DNA from: Streptomyces sp. 846.5
Lineage (GTDB): Bacteria > Actinomycetota > Actinomycetes > Streptomycetales > Streptomycetaceae
Reading direction: 5' to 3'
DNA: 64,000 nt
Assembly: GCF_004365705.1 (NCBI RefSeq)
Contig: NZ_SOBN01000001.1
Coordinates: 1,690,555-1,754,554 of the forward strand
Below are positions 8,283 to 15,861 of the stretch, piece by piece (within the stretch, counting starts at the first letter, position 1; each line of letters starts with the position of its first letter). A program made the position numbers and the translations under genes. The notes under the pieces are model-generated. The model saw only the letters and a list, made by a program, of their open reading frames with translations, had not been told where the DNA came from and ran no database searches.

Positions 8283-9206
8283 ATGGACGTCAGCACCGAG
8301 GACAACGGCAGCGGCAGCAGCGCCGAGACCGGCGAAAGCGGCGACGCCGACGCCCACATGGAGTACCGGCCCAGCGCCGGCCAGCTGGAGCGGGAACGGT
8401 TCCGCCGTTCCCGCAAGCGGCGCGACCAGTGGATCGCCACCCTGTGCACGGTGGCGTTCGTGGTACTGGTGGTCGTCGGCATGGTGGCCTCCCCCGGCTG
8501 GGAGCGGGTGCACACCTACTTCCTGGACTACTCCGAGTTCACCAGGACGCTTCCGGCGATCCTGCGGGGCTTCTGGCTCAACGTCCAGATGTTCCTGATC
8601 GCCGAGGTGCTGATCCTGGTCCTCGGGCTGCTGATGGCGGTGGTCCGGGTCACCCGGGCCCCCGGCCTGCTGCCGCTGCGGCTGGCAGCGACCCTGTACG
8701 TGGACGTGTTCCGCGGGGTGCCGACGCTGCTGCTGGTGTTCCTGGTCGGCTTCGGGCTGCCGGCGCTGCAGCTCCAGGGCACTCCCTCGCAGCCCTGGGT
8801 GCTCGGGGTGATCGCGCTGGTACTGTCCTACACCGCCTATGTCGCCGAGGTCTTCCGCGCCGGTCTGAACTCGGTGCACCCGGCGCAGCGCAACGCGGCC
8901 AGGGCGCTCGGGCTGAACGAGACCCAGACGCTGCGGCACGTGATCCTGCCGCAGGCGGTGCGCACCGTCATCCCGCCGCTGCTCAACGACTTCATCTCGT
9001 TGCAGAAGGACACCGCGCTGGTCGCCGTGCTCGGCCCGCTGGAGGCCCTGCGGGTCGCCCAGATCAACGCGGACTACGACTTCAACTACACCCCCTACCT
9101 GGGCGCCGCACTCTTGTTCATCGCCATCACCATCCCCATGACCAGGTACGCCGACCGACTCCAGCGCAAAGTGGCGCAGCGCACCTGGGCGGAGGCGGGA
9201 CGGTGA
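8283..9206 (+). CDS. polar amino-acid ABC transporter permease
   Basis: Inner-membrane permease of 307 residues. A charged, Glu/Ser-rich N-terminal tail of about 47 residues is longer than usual for the HisM/GlnP family. The five or so membrane segments begin at WIATLCTVAFVVLVVVGMV. The ATPase-contact EAA loop is AARALGLNETQTLRHVI, and DVFRGVPTLLLVF is the family motif in the first transport segment. It starts 12 bases after the binding-protein stop and overlaps the ATPase gene by GTGA. Confidence 0.9.
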   Translation: MDVSTEDNGSGSSAETGESGDADAHMEYRPSAGQLERERFRRSRKRRDQWIATLCTVAFVVLVVVGMVASPGWERVHTYFLDYSEFTRTLPAILRGFWLNVQMFLIAEVLILVLGLLMAVVRVTRAPGLLPLRLAATLYVDVFRGVPTLLLVFLVGFGLPALQLQGTPSQPWVLGVIALVLSYTAYVAEVFRAGLNSVHPAQRNAARALGLNETQTLRHVILPQAVRTVIPPLLNDFISLQKDTALVAVLGPLEALRVAQINADYDFNYTPYLGAALLFIAITIPMTRYADRLQRKVAQRTWAEAGR

Positions 9207-9943
9207 GCGAGCCCCTGCTGCGGATCCGCGGCCTGCGCAAGCAGTACGGCGAGCGCCTGGTGCTGCGCTCCATCGACCTGGACGTCGCCGAGCACCAGGT
9301 GGTCTGCCTGATCGGCGGCTCGGGCTCGGGCAAGTCGACGCTGCTGCGCTGCGTCGACCTGCTGGACACCGTCGACGACGGCACCATCCACCTGGGCGGC
9401 ACCGAGCTGACCGATCCGCGCCTGGACGTCCACGCCGCGCGCCGCCGGATCGGCATCGTCTTCCAGGCCTACAACCTCTTCCCGCACCTGAACGTGCTGG
9501 ACAACATCACCCTCGCCCCGCGCAAGGTGCACAAGGTGCCGCGCCGGCAGGCCGAGGAGCGCGCCCAGGAGCTACTCGCCCGGCTCGGCCTCGCGGACAA
9601 GGCGCGGGACTACCCGGACCGGCTCTCCGGCGGCCAGCAGCAGCGCGCCGCGATCGCCCGCGCACTGGCCACCGAACCGGAAGTGCTGCTCTTCGACGAG
9701 ATCACCTCCGCGCTCGACCCGGAGCTGGTGGGCGAGGTGCTGGACGTGGTCGCCGACCTCAAGCAGCGCGGCCTGACCATCCTGATGGCCACGCACGAGA
9801 TGGGCTTCGCCCGGCACGCCGCCGACCAGGTCTGCTTCCTGGAGGACGGCGTGATCCGCGAACAGGGCAGCGCCGAACAGCTCCTCACCGACCCGCAGCA
9901 CGAGTCGACCCGCCGCTTCCTCACCCGGGTGCTGGACCGCTGA
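9203..9943 (+). CDS. amino-acid ABC transporter ATP-binding protein
   Basis: Cytoplasmic ATPase of 246 residues. Walker A GGSGSGKST is near residues 38-46, the Q-loop lies in VFQAYNLFPH, the ABC signature is LSGGQQQR, Walker B is VLLFDE and the switch His is in MATHEMGFA. It is of the GlnQ/TcyC type. The GTG at 9203 overlaps the permease stop by four bases. A second permease is absent, so the permease probably works as a homodimer. Confidence 0.92.
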   Translation: MSEPLLRIRGLRKQYGERLVLRSIDLDVAEHQVVCLIGGSGSGKSTLLRCVDLLDTVDDGTIHLGGTELTDPRLDVHAARRRIGIVFQAYNLFPHLNVLDNITLAPRKVHKVPRRQAEERAQELLARLGLADKARDYPDRLSGGQQQRAAIARALATEPEVLLFDEITSALDPELVGEVLDVVADLKQRGLTILMATHEMGFARHAADQVCFLEDGVIREQGSAEQLLTDPQHESTRRFLTRVLDR

Positions 9944-9955
9944 CGGTCGGCGCGC

Positions 9956-11611
9956 TCACTCCTGCGGCGGCTGCCAGCGGATCAGCCCGGTGCTGCGGTC
10001 CAGCCGGAGCCAGCGGGTGATGCCGAGGCCCCGTAGGAACGGCAGGTCGTGGCTGGCCACGACCAGGGCCCCCGGGTAGGAGGCCAGCGCTGTGGAGAGC
10101 TGGCGGACGCTGGCCAGGTCCAGGTTGTTGGTGGGCTCGTCCAGCAGCAGCAGTTGCGGGGCCGGCTCCGCCAGCATCAGCGCGGCCAGTGCCGCGCGGA
10201 AGCGCTCGCCGCCGGAGAGGGTGGCCGCCTGCTGGTCCGCCCGGGCTCCGCGGAACAGGAAGCGGGCCAGTCTGGCCCTGATCTCGTTGTCCGTGGCCGA
10301 GGGGGCGAACCTGGCCACATTGCCCACCACCGACAGAGTGTCGGCGAGCACGTCCAGCCGCTGCGGCAGATAGCGCAGCGGCACCGCCGGGTCGACCTCG
10401 CCGGCCAGCGGGGCGAGCTCGCCGACCAGGGTGCGCAGCAGCGTGGTCTTGCCCGCCCCGTTCGCGCCGACCAGAGCGATCCGCTCGGGGCCGCGCAGGT
10501 CCAGGTCCAGCGACACCCCGTCGGCGGCGTAGCGGGTCCGCAGCCCACGGAGCGTCAGCACCGTTCGTCCGGCCGGGACCTGACTGGCCGCCAGGTCCAC
10601 TCTGATCTCAGCGTCGGCGCGGACGGCCGACTCGGCGCCGGCCAGGCGCTCCACGGCCTCGGCCACCTTCTCCTGCTGCTGGATGCGCAGCTTGCCCGAG
10701 GAGACCTGGGCCTGCTGCCTGCGCGTGTTCATCACGATCCTGGGCTCGCGCTTGCTGTCGTACTGCTTCTGCCCGAAGCGTTTCCGCCGCGCCAGCGTGA
10801 TCTGAGTGTCCACCAGTTCCCGTTGCTGGCGGCGGACATCGGCCTCGGCGACCCGCACCATGCGCTCGGCCACCTCCTGTTCGGCGGCCACGGCCTGCTG
10901 GTAGGCGCTGAATCCGCCGCCGTACCAGTGCACTTCGCCGTCGCGCAGATCGGCGATCCGGTCGACGTGCTCCAGCAGCTCCGGGTCGTGGCTGACCACG
11001 ACCAGCGCGCCGCGCCAGGAGCCGACCACCTCGTGCAGCCGCTGCCGGGCGTCCAGGTCCAGGTTGTTGGTGGGCTCGTCCAGCAGCAGCACCTCGGGCT
11101 GCCGCAGCAACTGCCCGGCCAGGCCCAGCAGTACGGCCTCACCGCCGGAGACCTCGCCGACGGTGCCCCCGAGGCGTACGGCCTGCAGCCCGAGCCGGTC
11201 CAGGGTCGCCCGGGCCCGCTCCTCGACGTCCCAGTCGTCACCGACGGCGGCGAAGTTCTCCTCGGTGGTCTCGCCGCGCTCGATGGCCAGCAGCGCGGTC
11301 CGGATCCCGGCGATGCCCAGCACCTCGGCCACGGGCAGCGCCGCGTCCAGGACCAGGTTCTGCGGGAGGTGTCCGAGCCTGCCGGTGACGTCGACGCTGC
11401 CGGCGTCCGGCTGCAACTCGCCGGTGAGCAGCCGCAGCAGGGTCGACTTGCCGGAGCCGTTCAGCCCGACCAGGCCGGTGCGGCCGGGGCCGACGGAGAG
11501 GTCGAAGCCCTGGAACAGGGTACGGCCGTCCGGCCAGGAGAAGCCGAGCCCGGAGCAGACCAGCGAGGCCGCGGGGGCGGTGGGGGTGTGGGCATGGATC
11601 GGATGAGACAT
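9956..11611 (-). CDS. ABC-F family ATPase (ribosome-protection/translation factor type)
   Basis: Soluble protein of 551 residues with two ABC domains and no membrane segment. The domains have Walker A GLNGSGKST and GANGAGKTT, signatures VSGGEAV and LSGGERFR, and two LLLDEPTNNLDL Walker B regions. A charged inter-domain linker of roughly residues 250-330 (RKRFGQKQYDSKREP region) is the part that reaches into the ribosome in this family. Members either protect ribosomes from antibiotics or act as housekeeping factors. The long leader with a terminator-like hairpin favours an antibiotic-inducible resistance gene. The drug class cannot be read from sequence. Confidence 0.88.
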   Translation of the reverse strand: MSHPIHAHTPTAPAASLVCSGLGFSWPDGRTLFQGFDLSVGPGRTGLVGLNGSGKSTLLRLLTGELQPDAGSVDVTGRLGHLPQNLVLDAALPVAEVLGIAGIRTALLAIERGETTEENFAAVGDDWDVEERARATLDRLGLQAVRLGGTVGEVSGGEAVLLGLAGQLLRQPEVLLLDEPTNNLDLDARQRLHEVVGSWRGALVVVSHDPELLEHVDRIADLRDGEVHWYGGGFSAYQQAVAAEQEVAERMVRVAEADVRRQQRELVDTQITLARRKRFGQKQYDSKREPRIVMNTRRQQAQVSSGKLRIQQQEKVAEAVERLAGAESAVRADAEIRVDLAASQVPAGRTVLTLRGLRTRYAADGVSLDLDLRGPERIALVGANGAGKTTLLRTLVGELAPLAGEVDPAVPLRYLPQRLDVLADTLSVVGNVARFAPSATDNEIRARLARFLFRGARADQQAATLSGGERFRAALAALMLAEPAPQLLLLDEPTNNLDLASVRQLSTALASYPGALVVASHDLPFLRGLGITRWLRLDRSTGLIRWQPPQE

Positions 11612-11640
11612 GGAGCAGCTCCCGTTGTCGGTGCGGATGC

Positions 11641-11661
11641 GGACCTCTCTCCTGGAGGTCC
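11641..11661 (-). promoter_or_regulatory. hairpin in ABC-F leader near start codon
   Basis: GGACCTC and GAGGTCC form a perfect 7-bp stem with loop CAGGAGA (reading the mRNA sense). The loop holds an AGGAGA ribosome-site-like sequence about 40 bases before the ABC-F start, so the structure could act in translation control or as the anti-terminator partner region. Confidence 0.4.
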
Positions 11662-11727
11662 GGTGACAGCGCGGAGGGAGACACCGACAGCACCACCGCA
11701 GGGATCGACACTGCGGGAGAACCTGCG

Positions 11728-11756
11728 AAAAAAGCCGCCCAGGAACAGGGCATGGC
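11728..11756 (-). terminator. attenuator-type terminator in ABC-F leader
   Basis: In mRNA sense, GCC-AT-GCCC, a 7-base loop TGTTCCT, then GGGCGGC followed directly by TTTTTT. This is a 7-bp GC-rich stem (two-base bulge) plus a six-T run, the only canonical intrinsic terminator I noticed in this window. It lies 117 bases upstream of the ABC-F start codon and inside a short frame beginning GTG at 11790, so a ribosome on that frame could disrupt it. That arrangement matches ribosome-mediated attenuation known for other ABC-F and macrolide/lincosamide resistance genes. Confidence 0.6.
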
Positions 11757-11935
11757 CGATCGCCGAGTCGGACGGGGCACGCGTGCGCACAAGGACGACC
11801 TAGCGCTACGGTGTCTCCGAGCTCAGACGAGCAACGGCCTTCTCCTGTCGGGCGGCAGCAGATACAGCCGGGAGCTTAGGCGGCCCCCGACGCGACCACA
11901 ACCGGTTTTCGCGGCGACGGCGACGGGGACGACCG
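11757..11935. other. intergenic stretch, promoter region of ABC-F gene
   Basis: Together with the leader elements (11612-11756) this is a gap of 324 bases without a conventional gene. A TAGCGCTA palindrome lies near 11801-11808, close to where a -10 element for the minus-strand leader would be needed. I find no convincing -35 and no terminator for the small membrane-protein gene ending at 11936. Confidence 0.3.
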
Positions 11936-12184
11936 TCAACCGACCCTGGAGGACGGCGTCGCGGAAGCGGGCACCGGGGAGCCCGTCCTGATTACCGGCG
12001 CCTTGCTGGGCGGCATCGGCGTGGCGGTCACCAGCACCCTGGCGTAGGCGCCCATGGCTGCCAGCAGCACGACCAGGATCACCAGCCAGCGCAGGTGCAT
12101 CCGGGCCGGCAGACTCAGCATCCAGGGCAGCACCCCGCCGGAAGGGGCCCGCCCGGTACGGCGGCTGCGACTGCGGCGGCTCAT
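11936..12184 (-). CDS. small single-span membrane protein
   Basis: An 82-residue protein: an Arg/Ser-rich basic N-terminus, one hydrophobic helix (LRWLVILVVLLAAMGAYARV), then a Pro/Ser/Thr-rich tail probably outside the cell. The ATG at 12184 overlaps the stop of the ferredoxin reductase gene by ATGA, so it is the third gene of the electron-transfer operon. I do not recognise the family; an accessory or assembly subunit of the membrane redox protein would fit the context. Confidence 0.65.
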   Translation of the reverse strand: MSRRSRSRRTGRAPSGGVLPWMLSLPARMHLRWLVILVVLLAAMGAYARVLVTATPMPPSKAPVIRTGSPVPASATPSSRVG

Positions 12185-13947
12185 CGACGCCTCCTTCGGC
12201 TCGCGATACGCGTGTGCGGACGGGTACGGCCGATCTCGTCCCGGTAGGCCAGCAGTTCCAACGGCATGTCGAAGGCGACCACCGCGACCGTCTGCGGGCC
12301 GTACTCGGTCGGGCGGGTGTAGCGGGCGAGGAAGCGCTCGGAGCGCAGGGAGCCGTCCACCACCTCGACCTCCTTCCCGAGCGCGGGGCTGCCCACCGCC
12401 TGGATCCGGGTGCCGTGCTGCTCCGACCAGAAGCGCGGCACCGGGGTGAAGCGGGCCGCGCGGTCGGGGCCGCGCAGCAGCGAGTCGGCGGCGTGCTGCC
12501 CCATCTCGACGGCGTGAATCAGGTGTTCGACGCGCCGCGGCTGGGCGTCGAACCGCGCGTTGGGCCAGCGGGCCACGTCGCCGGCCGCGACGATATTGGG
12601 GTGGGACCGGCCCCACAGGTCGACCGCATGGCAGGTGGGGTCGCAGAGCACACCGTCGGAGACGTCGAGGCCGCTGCCGCGCAGCCACTCGGTCCGCGGC
12701 TCGCTCCCCAGCCCGAGCACCACGAAGTCGCAGTCCAGGACCGCGCCGTCGTCCAGCCGCAGCCGCAGCACGTCGCCGTGGTCCAGCCAGTCGGTGATCT
12801 CCGTACCGAGCCGGACGTCGACGCCGGCCCGCCGCTGGATGTCGCCGACCACCGTGCCGACCTGCTTGCCGAGCACCCGGCGCAACAGCGGGGCGCTGTG
12901 CACCACCAGGGTGACGTCCATCCCGTGCTCCCTTGCGGTGCAGGCCAGTTCGCAGCCGACGAAGCCGCCGCCGAGGATCACCACATGGTGGGCGCGGGCG
13001 GCGTGCATGGCCCGCCGGACCGCCTCGGCGTCCTCCAGGGTGCGGATGGTGCGTACCCGGTCGCTGAAGACCGGCGCCTCGGGCAGGCGCTTGGCGTCCA
13101 CGCCGGTCGCCAGGACCAGTCCGTCGTAGGGCAGCCGCTCCCCGCCGCGGAGTTCCAGGATCCGGCGCTCGACGTCCAGTCCGACCAGCCGGGTGTCCAG
13201 CAGCCAGTGCGCGTCCAGCGTCTCGTCGGCCCGGAAGGTGAGCTCCTCACCGCCCAGCGCACCGGCCAGGTACTGCTTGGACAGCGGCGGACGGCTGTAG
13301 GGGCGGCGGGCCTCCTCACCCACCAGGACCAGCTCGCCGTCGAAACCCCGGTCCCTGAGCCTGGTCGCGGCGCTCAGGCCGGCCAGGCCGCCGCCGGCCA
13401 CGACGATGCGTCTGCGGCTGGTCCGCGCGGCCGCTCCGCTGCGCAGCGACCGCGCCGGCTTCCTGCCGTCGGCGGAACCGCCTCCCGGCGCGTCGCCGCC
13501 GCGGATGGCGATGGCCTGCATCGGGCAGCAGCGCACCGCCTGCCGGGCCTGGGCCGCGAACTCGGCGGGCACGCTCCGGGTGTAGTGCAGCGACCCGCCC
13601 TCGGAGATCCGGAACACCTCCGGTGCCTCCTGCTGGCAGATGCCGTAGATGTGGCAGCGGTTGTTGTCGACGCTGACCCGGACCGGCTCGGCCTCCGCGA
13701 CCAGCGCCGGGTGCACCGGCTCGAAGGAGTCGACCGAGACCGGCGCGGGCCGGTGCTCGACCGGAGCGGGCTGCCGGCTCTGCGGGACCGGGAGACGCCC
13801 CGGATGCTGGTACGCCTGCTGGGGGTAAGCCTGCTGCGGGGACGGTATCGGGACCGGCTGCTGGGGCTGCACCGGCACCGGGTACCAGTGGCCGGTCGGC
13901 GGATCCGGCAGCGGGCCGGTGAGCGGGTCGGTCAGGGGATCGGTCAT
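12181..13947 (-). CDS. ferredoxin-ferredoxin reductase fusion (FAD/NAD(P)H oxidoreductase)
   Basis: A 588-residue fusion. Residues 1-75 are Pro/Gln-rich and probably disordered. Residues 88-150 form a ferredoxin with Cys98-X5-Cys104 and a distant Cys141-Pro, the ligand spacing of the [3Fe-4S] (or modified [4Fe-4S]) ferredoxins that serve Streptomyces P450s. Residues 180-588 are a two-dinucleotide-fold reductase with FAD motif VVAGGGLAGL, NAD(P) motif ILGGGFVGCE and the second FAD motif NIVAAGDVA. It should pass electrons from NAD(P)H through FAD to the iron-sulfur cluster. It overlaps the upstream membrane heme-protein gene and the downstream small gene by four bases each, so the natural acceptor is probably the membrane partner rather than a P450. 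Confidence 0.85.
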   Translation of the reverse strand: MTDPLTDPLTGPLPDPPTGHWYPVPVQPQQPVPIPSPQQAYPQQAYQHPGRLPVPQSRQPAPVEHRPAPVSVDSFEPVHPALVAEAEPVRVSVDNNRCHIYGICQQEAPEVFRISEGGSLHYTRSVPAEFAAQARQAVRCCPMQAIAIRGGDAPGGGSADGRKPARSLRSGAAARTSRRRIVVAGGGLAGLSAATRLRDRGFDGELVLVGEEARRPYSRPPLSKQYLAGALGGEELTFRADETLDAHWLLDTRLVGLDVERRILELRGGERLPYDGLVLATGVDAKRLPEAPVFSDRVRTIRTLEDAEAVRRAMHAARAHHVVILGGGFVGCELACTAREHGMDVTLVVHSAPLLRRVLGKQVGTVVGDIQRRAGVDVRLGTEITDWLDHGDVLRLRLDDGAVLDCDFVVLGLGSEPRTEWLRGSGLDVSDGVLCDPTCHAVDLWGRSHPNIVAAGDVARWPNARFDAQPRRVEHLIHAVEMGQHAADSLLRGPDRAARFTPVPRFWSEQHGTRIQAVGSPALGKEVEVVDGSLRSERFLARYTRPTEYGPQTVAVVAFDMPLELLAYRDEIGRTRPHTRIASRRRRR

Positions 13948-14693
13948 CGGACGGCCCCGGGGCTACCGGGGAAGGCCCGCTGCCTCAGCCTGGAGCGTGA
14001 GGGGAAGGCACGGATCAGGAACGCCAGCAGACACGTCCCGGCTCCGGCTGCGATGCCGATCGCCACCAGGTTGTCGTGCCGCGGCTCGGGATGCACCAGG
14101 AAGACATGCAGCCAGATCAGCCCGAAGGCTACGTACGCCAGTTGATGGAACCTCAGCCAGCGGTGGTAGCCGAGCCGGCGCTGCAGCCAGACCGAGCAGC
14201 CGACGGCGATGGCCAGTTCGGTGCCGAGGATGCCGAAGCCCACCGGGATCCGCTGCACCCCGCCGACGAACGGGACGGTCAGTTCGCGTGCGCCGATCTG
14301 CCAGATCGGCTGGTAGAGGAAGGTGAAGCCATGCAGGGCGCCGAAGATCAGTGCGGACAGCGCCAGCACCATATGGGCGCCGTAGAAGGTCGCCCGGTTG
14401 ACGGCGCGTTGCATGAACCGGAGCCGCAGCACCACACCGAGCACAATGGTGGCGACCATCAGCACATACGCGATCAGGGCGAACACTCTGGCGATCAGAT
14501 GGACACCCTGGTCGTAGCTGACGCCCTTGTCGTAGGCGTCCAGCGGCGAACCGGGTATCGGCGCGACCGCGGCGACGGCGGCGGTCGGCGCGAGCAGAGC
14601 GGGGACGACGAACCCCAGCAGCACGAGGACGAGTACGGCCGTGCCGGCCCGGGTCTTCCGTCGGCGGTTGCTCGGGGGTGCAACCGTGGTCAT
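13944..14693 (-). CDS. ferric reductase-like bis-heme membrane protein
   Basis: Integral membrane protein of 249 residues with about six hydrophobic segments. Two segments carry paired histidines at heme-b spacing: His107-X13-His121 and His183-X12-His196. This is the signature of the ferric reductase/NADPH oxidase/MsrQ transmembrane domain, which moves electrons across the membrane. It lacks the flavin domains of full-length ferric reductases, and these appear to be supplied by the next gene. The ATG at 14693 is preferred; longer readings run into the promoter region. First gene of a three-gene operon. Confidence 0.78.
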   Translation of the reverse strand: MTTVAPPSNRRRKTRAGTAVLVLVLLGFVVPALLAPTAAVAAVAPIPGSPLDAYDKGVSYDQGVHLIARVFALIAYVLMVATIVLGVVLRLRFMQRAVNRATFYGAHMVLALSALIFGALHGFTFLYQPIWQIGARELTVPFVGGVQRIPVGFGILGTELAIAVGCSVWLQRRLGYHRWLRFHQLAYVAFGLIWLHVFLVHPEPRHDNLVAIGIAAGAGTCLLAFLIRAFPSRSRLRQRAFPGSPGAVR

Positions 14694-15070
14694 GTCCTGG
14701 ACTCCTTGCGTCGGCACGCCCCCGGAAGCCCGGCAGGTAAAGGCCCGGATTAACACCCTGCGGGGATCCGAATGCGTATTCACGCATTCTGCACAATAAC
14801 TTGACACGGATCCGGGCAAGGTATCTCCGAGCTCTTTCCCCGGAAGAGCGCGCTACTTCGGGGGAGGCTACACCACAGGCTCGCACCTGGTCGATCGGCA
14901 ACGGACAGGCCCGATCCAAGCAGGAGAAATGGGATATAGGCAATTATTCCAGAGAAATCAGCAAATGGCTCCGCCGCCCCCACCAGGCACTTTTCAGAAC
15001 AGGTTCGGGGCTTGCAGCGCAGACAAATAGTGATTCACCGCACACCTATTCCCAGCTCCCACTCAGGAAT
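14694..15070. other. 377-base divergent intergenic region
   Basis: Region between the redox operon (minus) and the TlpA-like gene (plus). It is less GC-rich than its neighbours. It contains the perfect 20-base dyad at 14770-14789 and a plus-strand TTGACA at 14801-14806 with a poorly spaced TATCTC. A 33-codon frame at 14929-15030 has AGGAG only two bases from its ATG and is not convincing. Confidence 0.4.
14770..14789. promoter_or_regulatory. perfect inverted repeat, candidate operator
   Basis: GAATGCGT and ACGCATTC flank ATTC: two perfect 8-base arms with a 4-base centre, 77 bases upstream of the heme-protein start and between divergent genes. No regulator gene is adjacent, so the binding protein is unknown. 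Confidence 0.5.
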
Positions 15071-15757
15071 ATGTCAGGTACGCACGAGACCCTCGCCGGA
15101 GCACCCTCTCGGCCCCGTGCGAGACTCCCTCGCATGCGTCCACACCCTCCGCACAGCCGGGCCCGCAGTCGCCGGGCAGCCGTTCTCGCCGCGGCAATGG
15201 CCGTGGCCGTCGCCCTCGGCGCAGCCGGCTGCTCCGGCGGCGCTGCAGGCGACGGGTCCGCGGACGGCGCCGGCTCCCATCTCCTGCCGGGTATCGGTCA
15301 GATCACTGCGATGAAAGACCGGGGCGTGCCGCTGGACCTCGCCGGAGCCACCCTGGACGGCAGGCAGATCGACCTCTCCCGCTACCGGGGCGAAGTCGTG
15401 GTGCTGAACATCTGGGGCTCCTGGTGCGACTCCTGCCGGGCCGAGGCGGACGGCCTGGCCGCGGCCGCCACCGCCGACGCCTCCCGGGGCGTGCAGTTCG
15501 TCGGGATCAACACCCGCGACCTGCAGACCGCCCAGCCGAAGGCCTTCGTCGCCGACCACCACATCGGCTACCCCAACTTCTACGACCCGTCAGGAGGCCT
15601 GCTACTGCGGTTCCCCAGGGGCGCGCTCGATCCGCAGCTCATCCCGGACACCTTTGTGCTGGACCGTCAGGGCCGGATCGCCGCCCGTGCCCTCAAGGCC
15701 GTCAGCGCCGCCCAGCTCGCGCAGATGCTCGCCCCGGTCCTCGCTGAGAAGTCCTGA
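15071..15757 (+). CDS. TlpA/ResA-like thioredoxin-fold lipoprotein
   Basis: Extracytoplasmic thiol-disulfide protein of 228 residues. A basic N-region and hydrophobic helix lead to the lipobox GAAGC (Cys54). The thioredoxin fold follows with the active site WCDSC at 118-122 inside NIWGSWCDSC, and later LIPDTFVLDRQGRI with the cis-Pro region. Such proteins reduce apocytochrome or other exported thiols using electrons brought across the membrane. ATG at 15071 has CAGGAAT close upstream; a second ATG at 15134 would also keep the signal. It is divergent from a predicted transmembrane electron carrier, a possible electron donor. Confidence 0.8.
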   Translation: MSGTHETLAGAPSRPRARLPRMRPHPPHSRARSRRAAVLAAAMAVAVALGAAGCSGGAAGDGSADGAGSHLLPGIGQITAMKDRGVPLDLAGATLDGRQIDLSRYRGEVVVLNIWGSWCDSCRAEADGLAAAATADASRGVQFVGINTRDLQTAQPKAFVADHHIGYPNFYDPSGGLLLRFPRGALDPQLIPDTFVLDRQGRIAARALKAVSAAQLAQMLAPVLAEKS

Positions 15758-15861
15758 CCCTCGGCGCGCCCATAGCCCCGCCAAAAGGATATATGGGTTA
15801 AATGGGTGCAGCTGCGGGGTGTGTCGTGGCCCCTGCCCTGAACCGCGAGGAGCACGGACAC

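Noticed and set aside
12214-14145. Open frame of about 640 codons on the plus strand
   Set aside because: It lies antisense to the ferredoxin reductase fusion and is rich in Arg, Gly, Gln and His with no domain. This is the usual shadow frame of very GC-rich genes.
14801-14827. TTGACA with TATCTC on the plus strand as the TlpA promoter
   Set aside because: The spacing is 15 bases and it lies about 240 bases before the gene; too weak to call.
14929-15030. 33-codon frame starting MGYRQLFQRNQQ with AGGAG upstream
   Set aside because: AGGAG is only two bases from the ATG, there is no recognisable family, and the region is intergenic with mixed composition.
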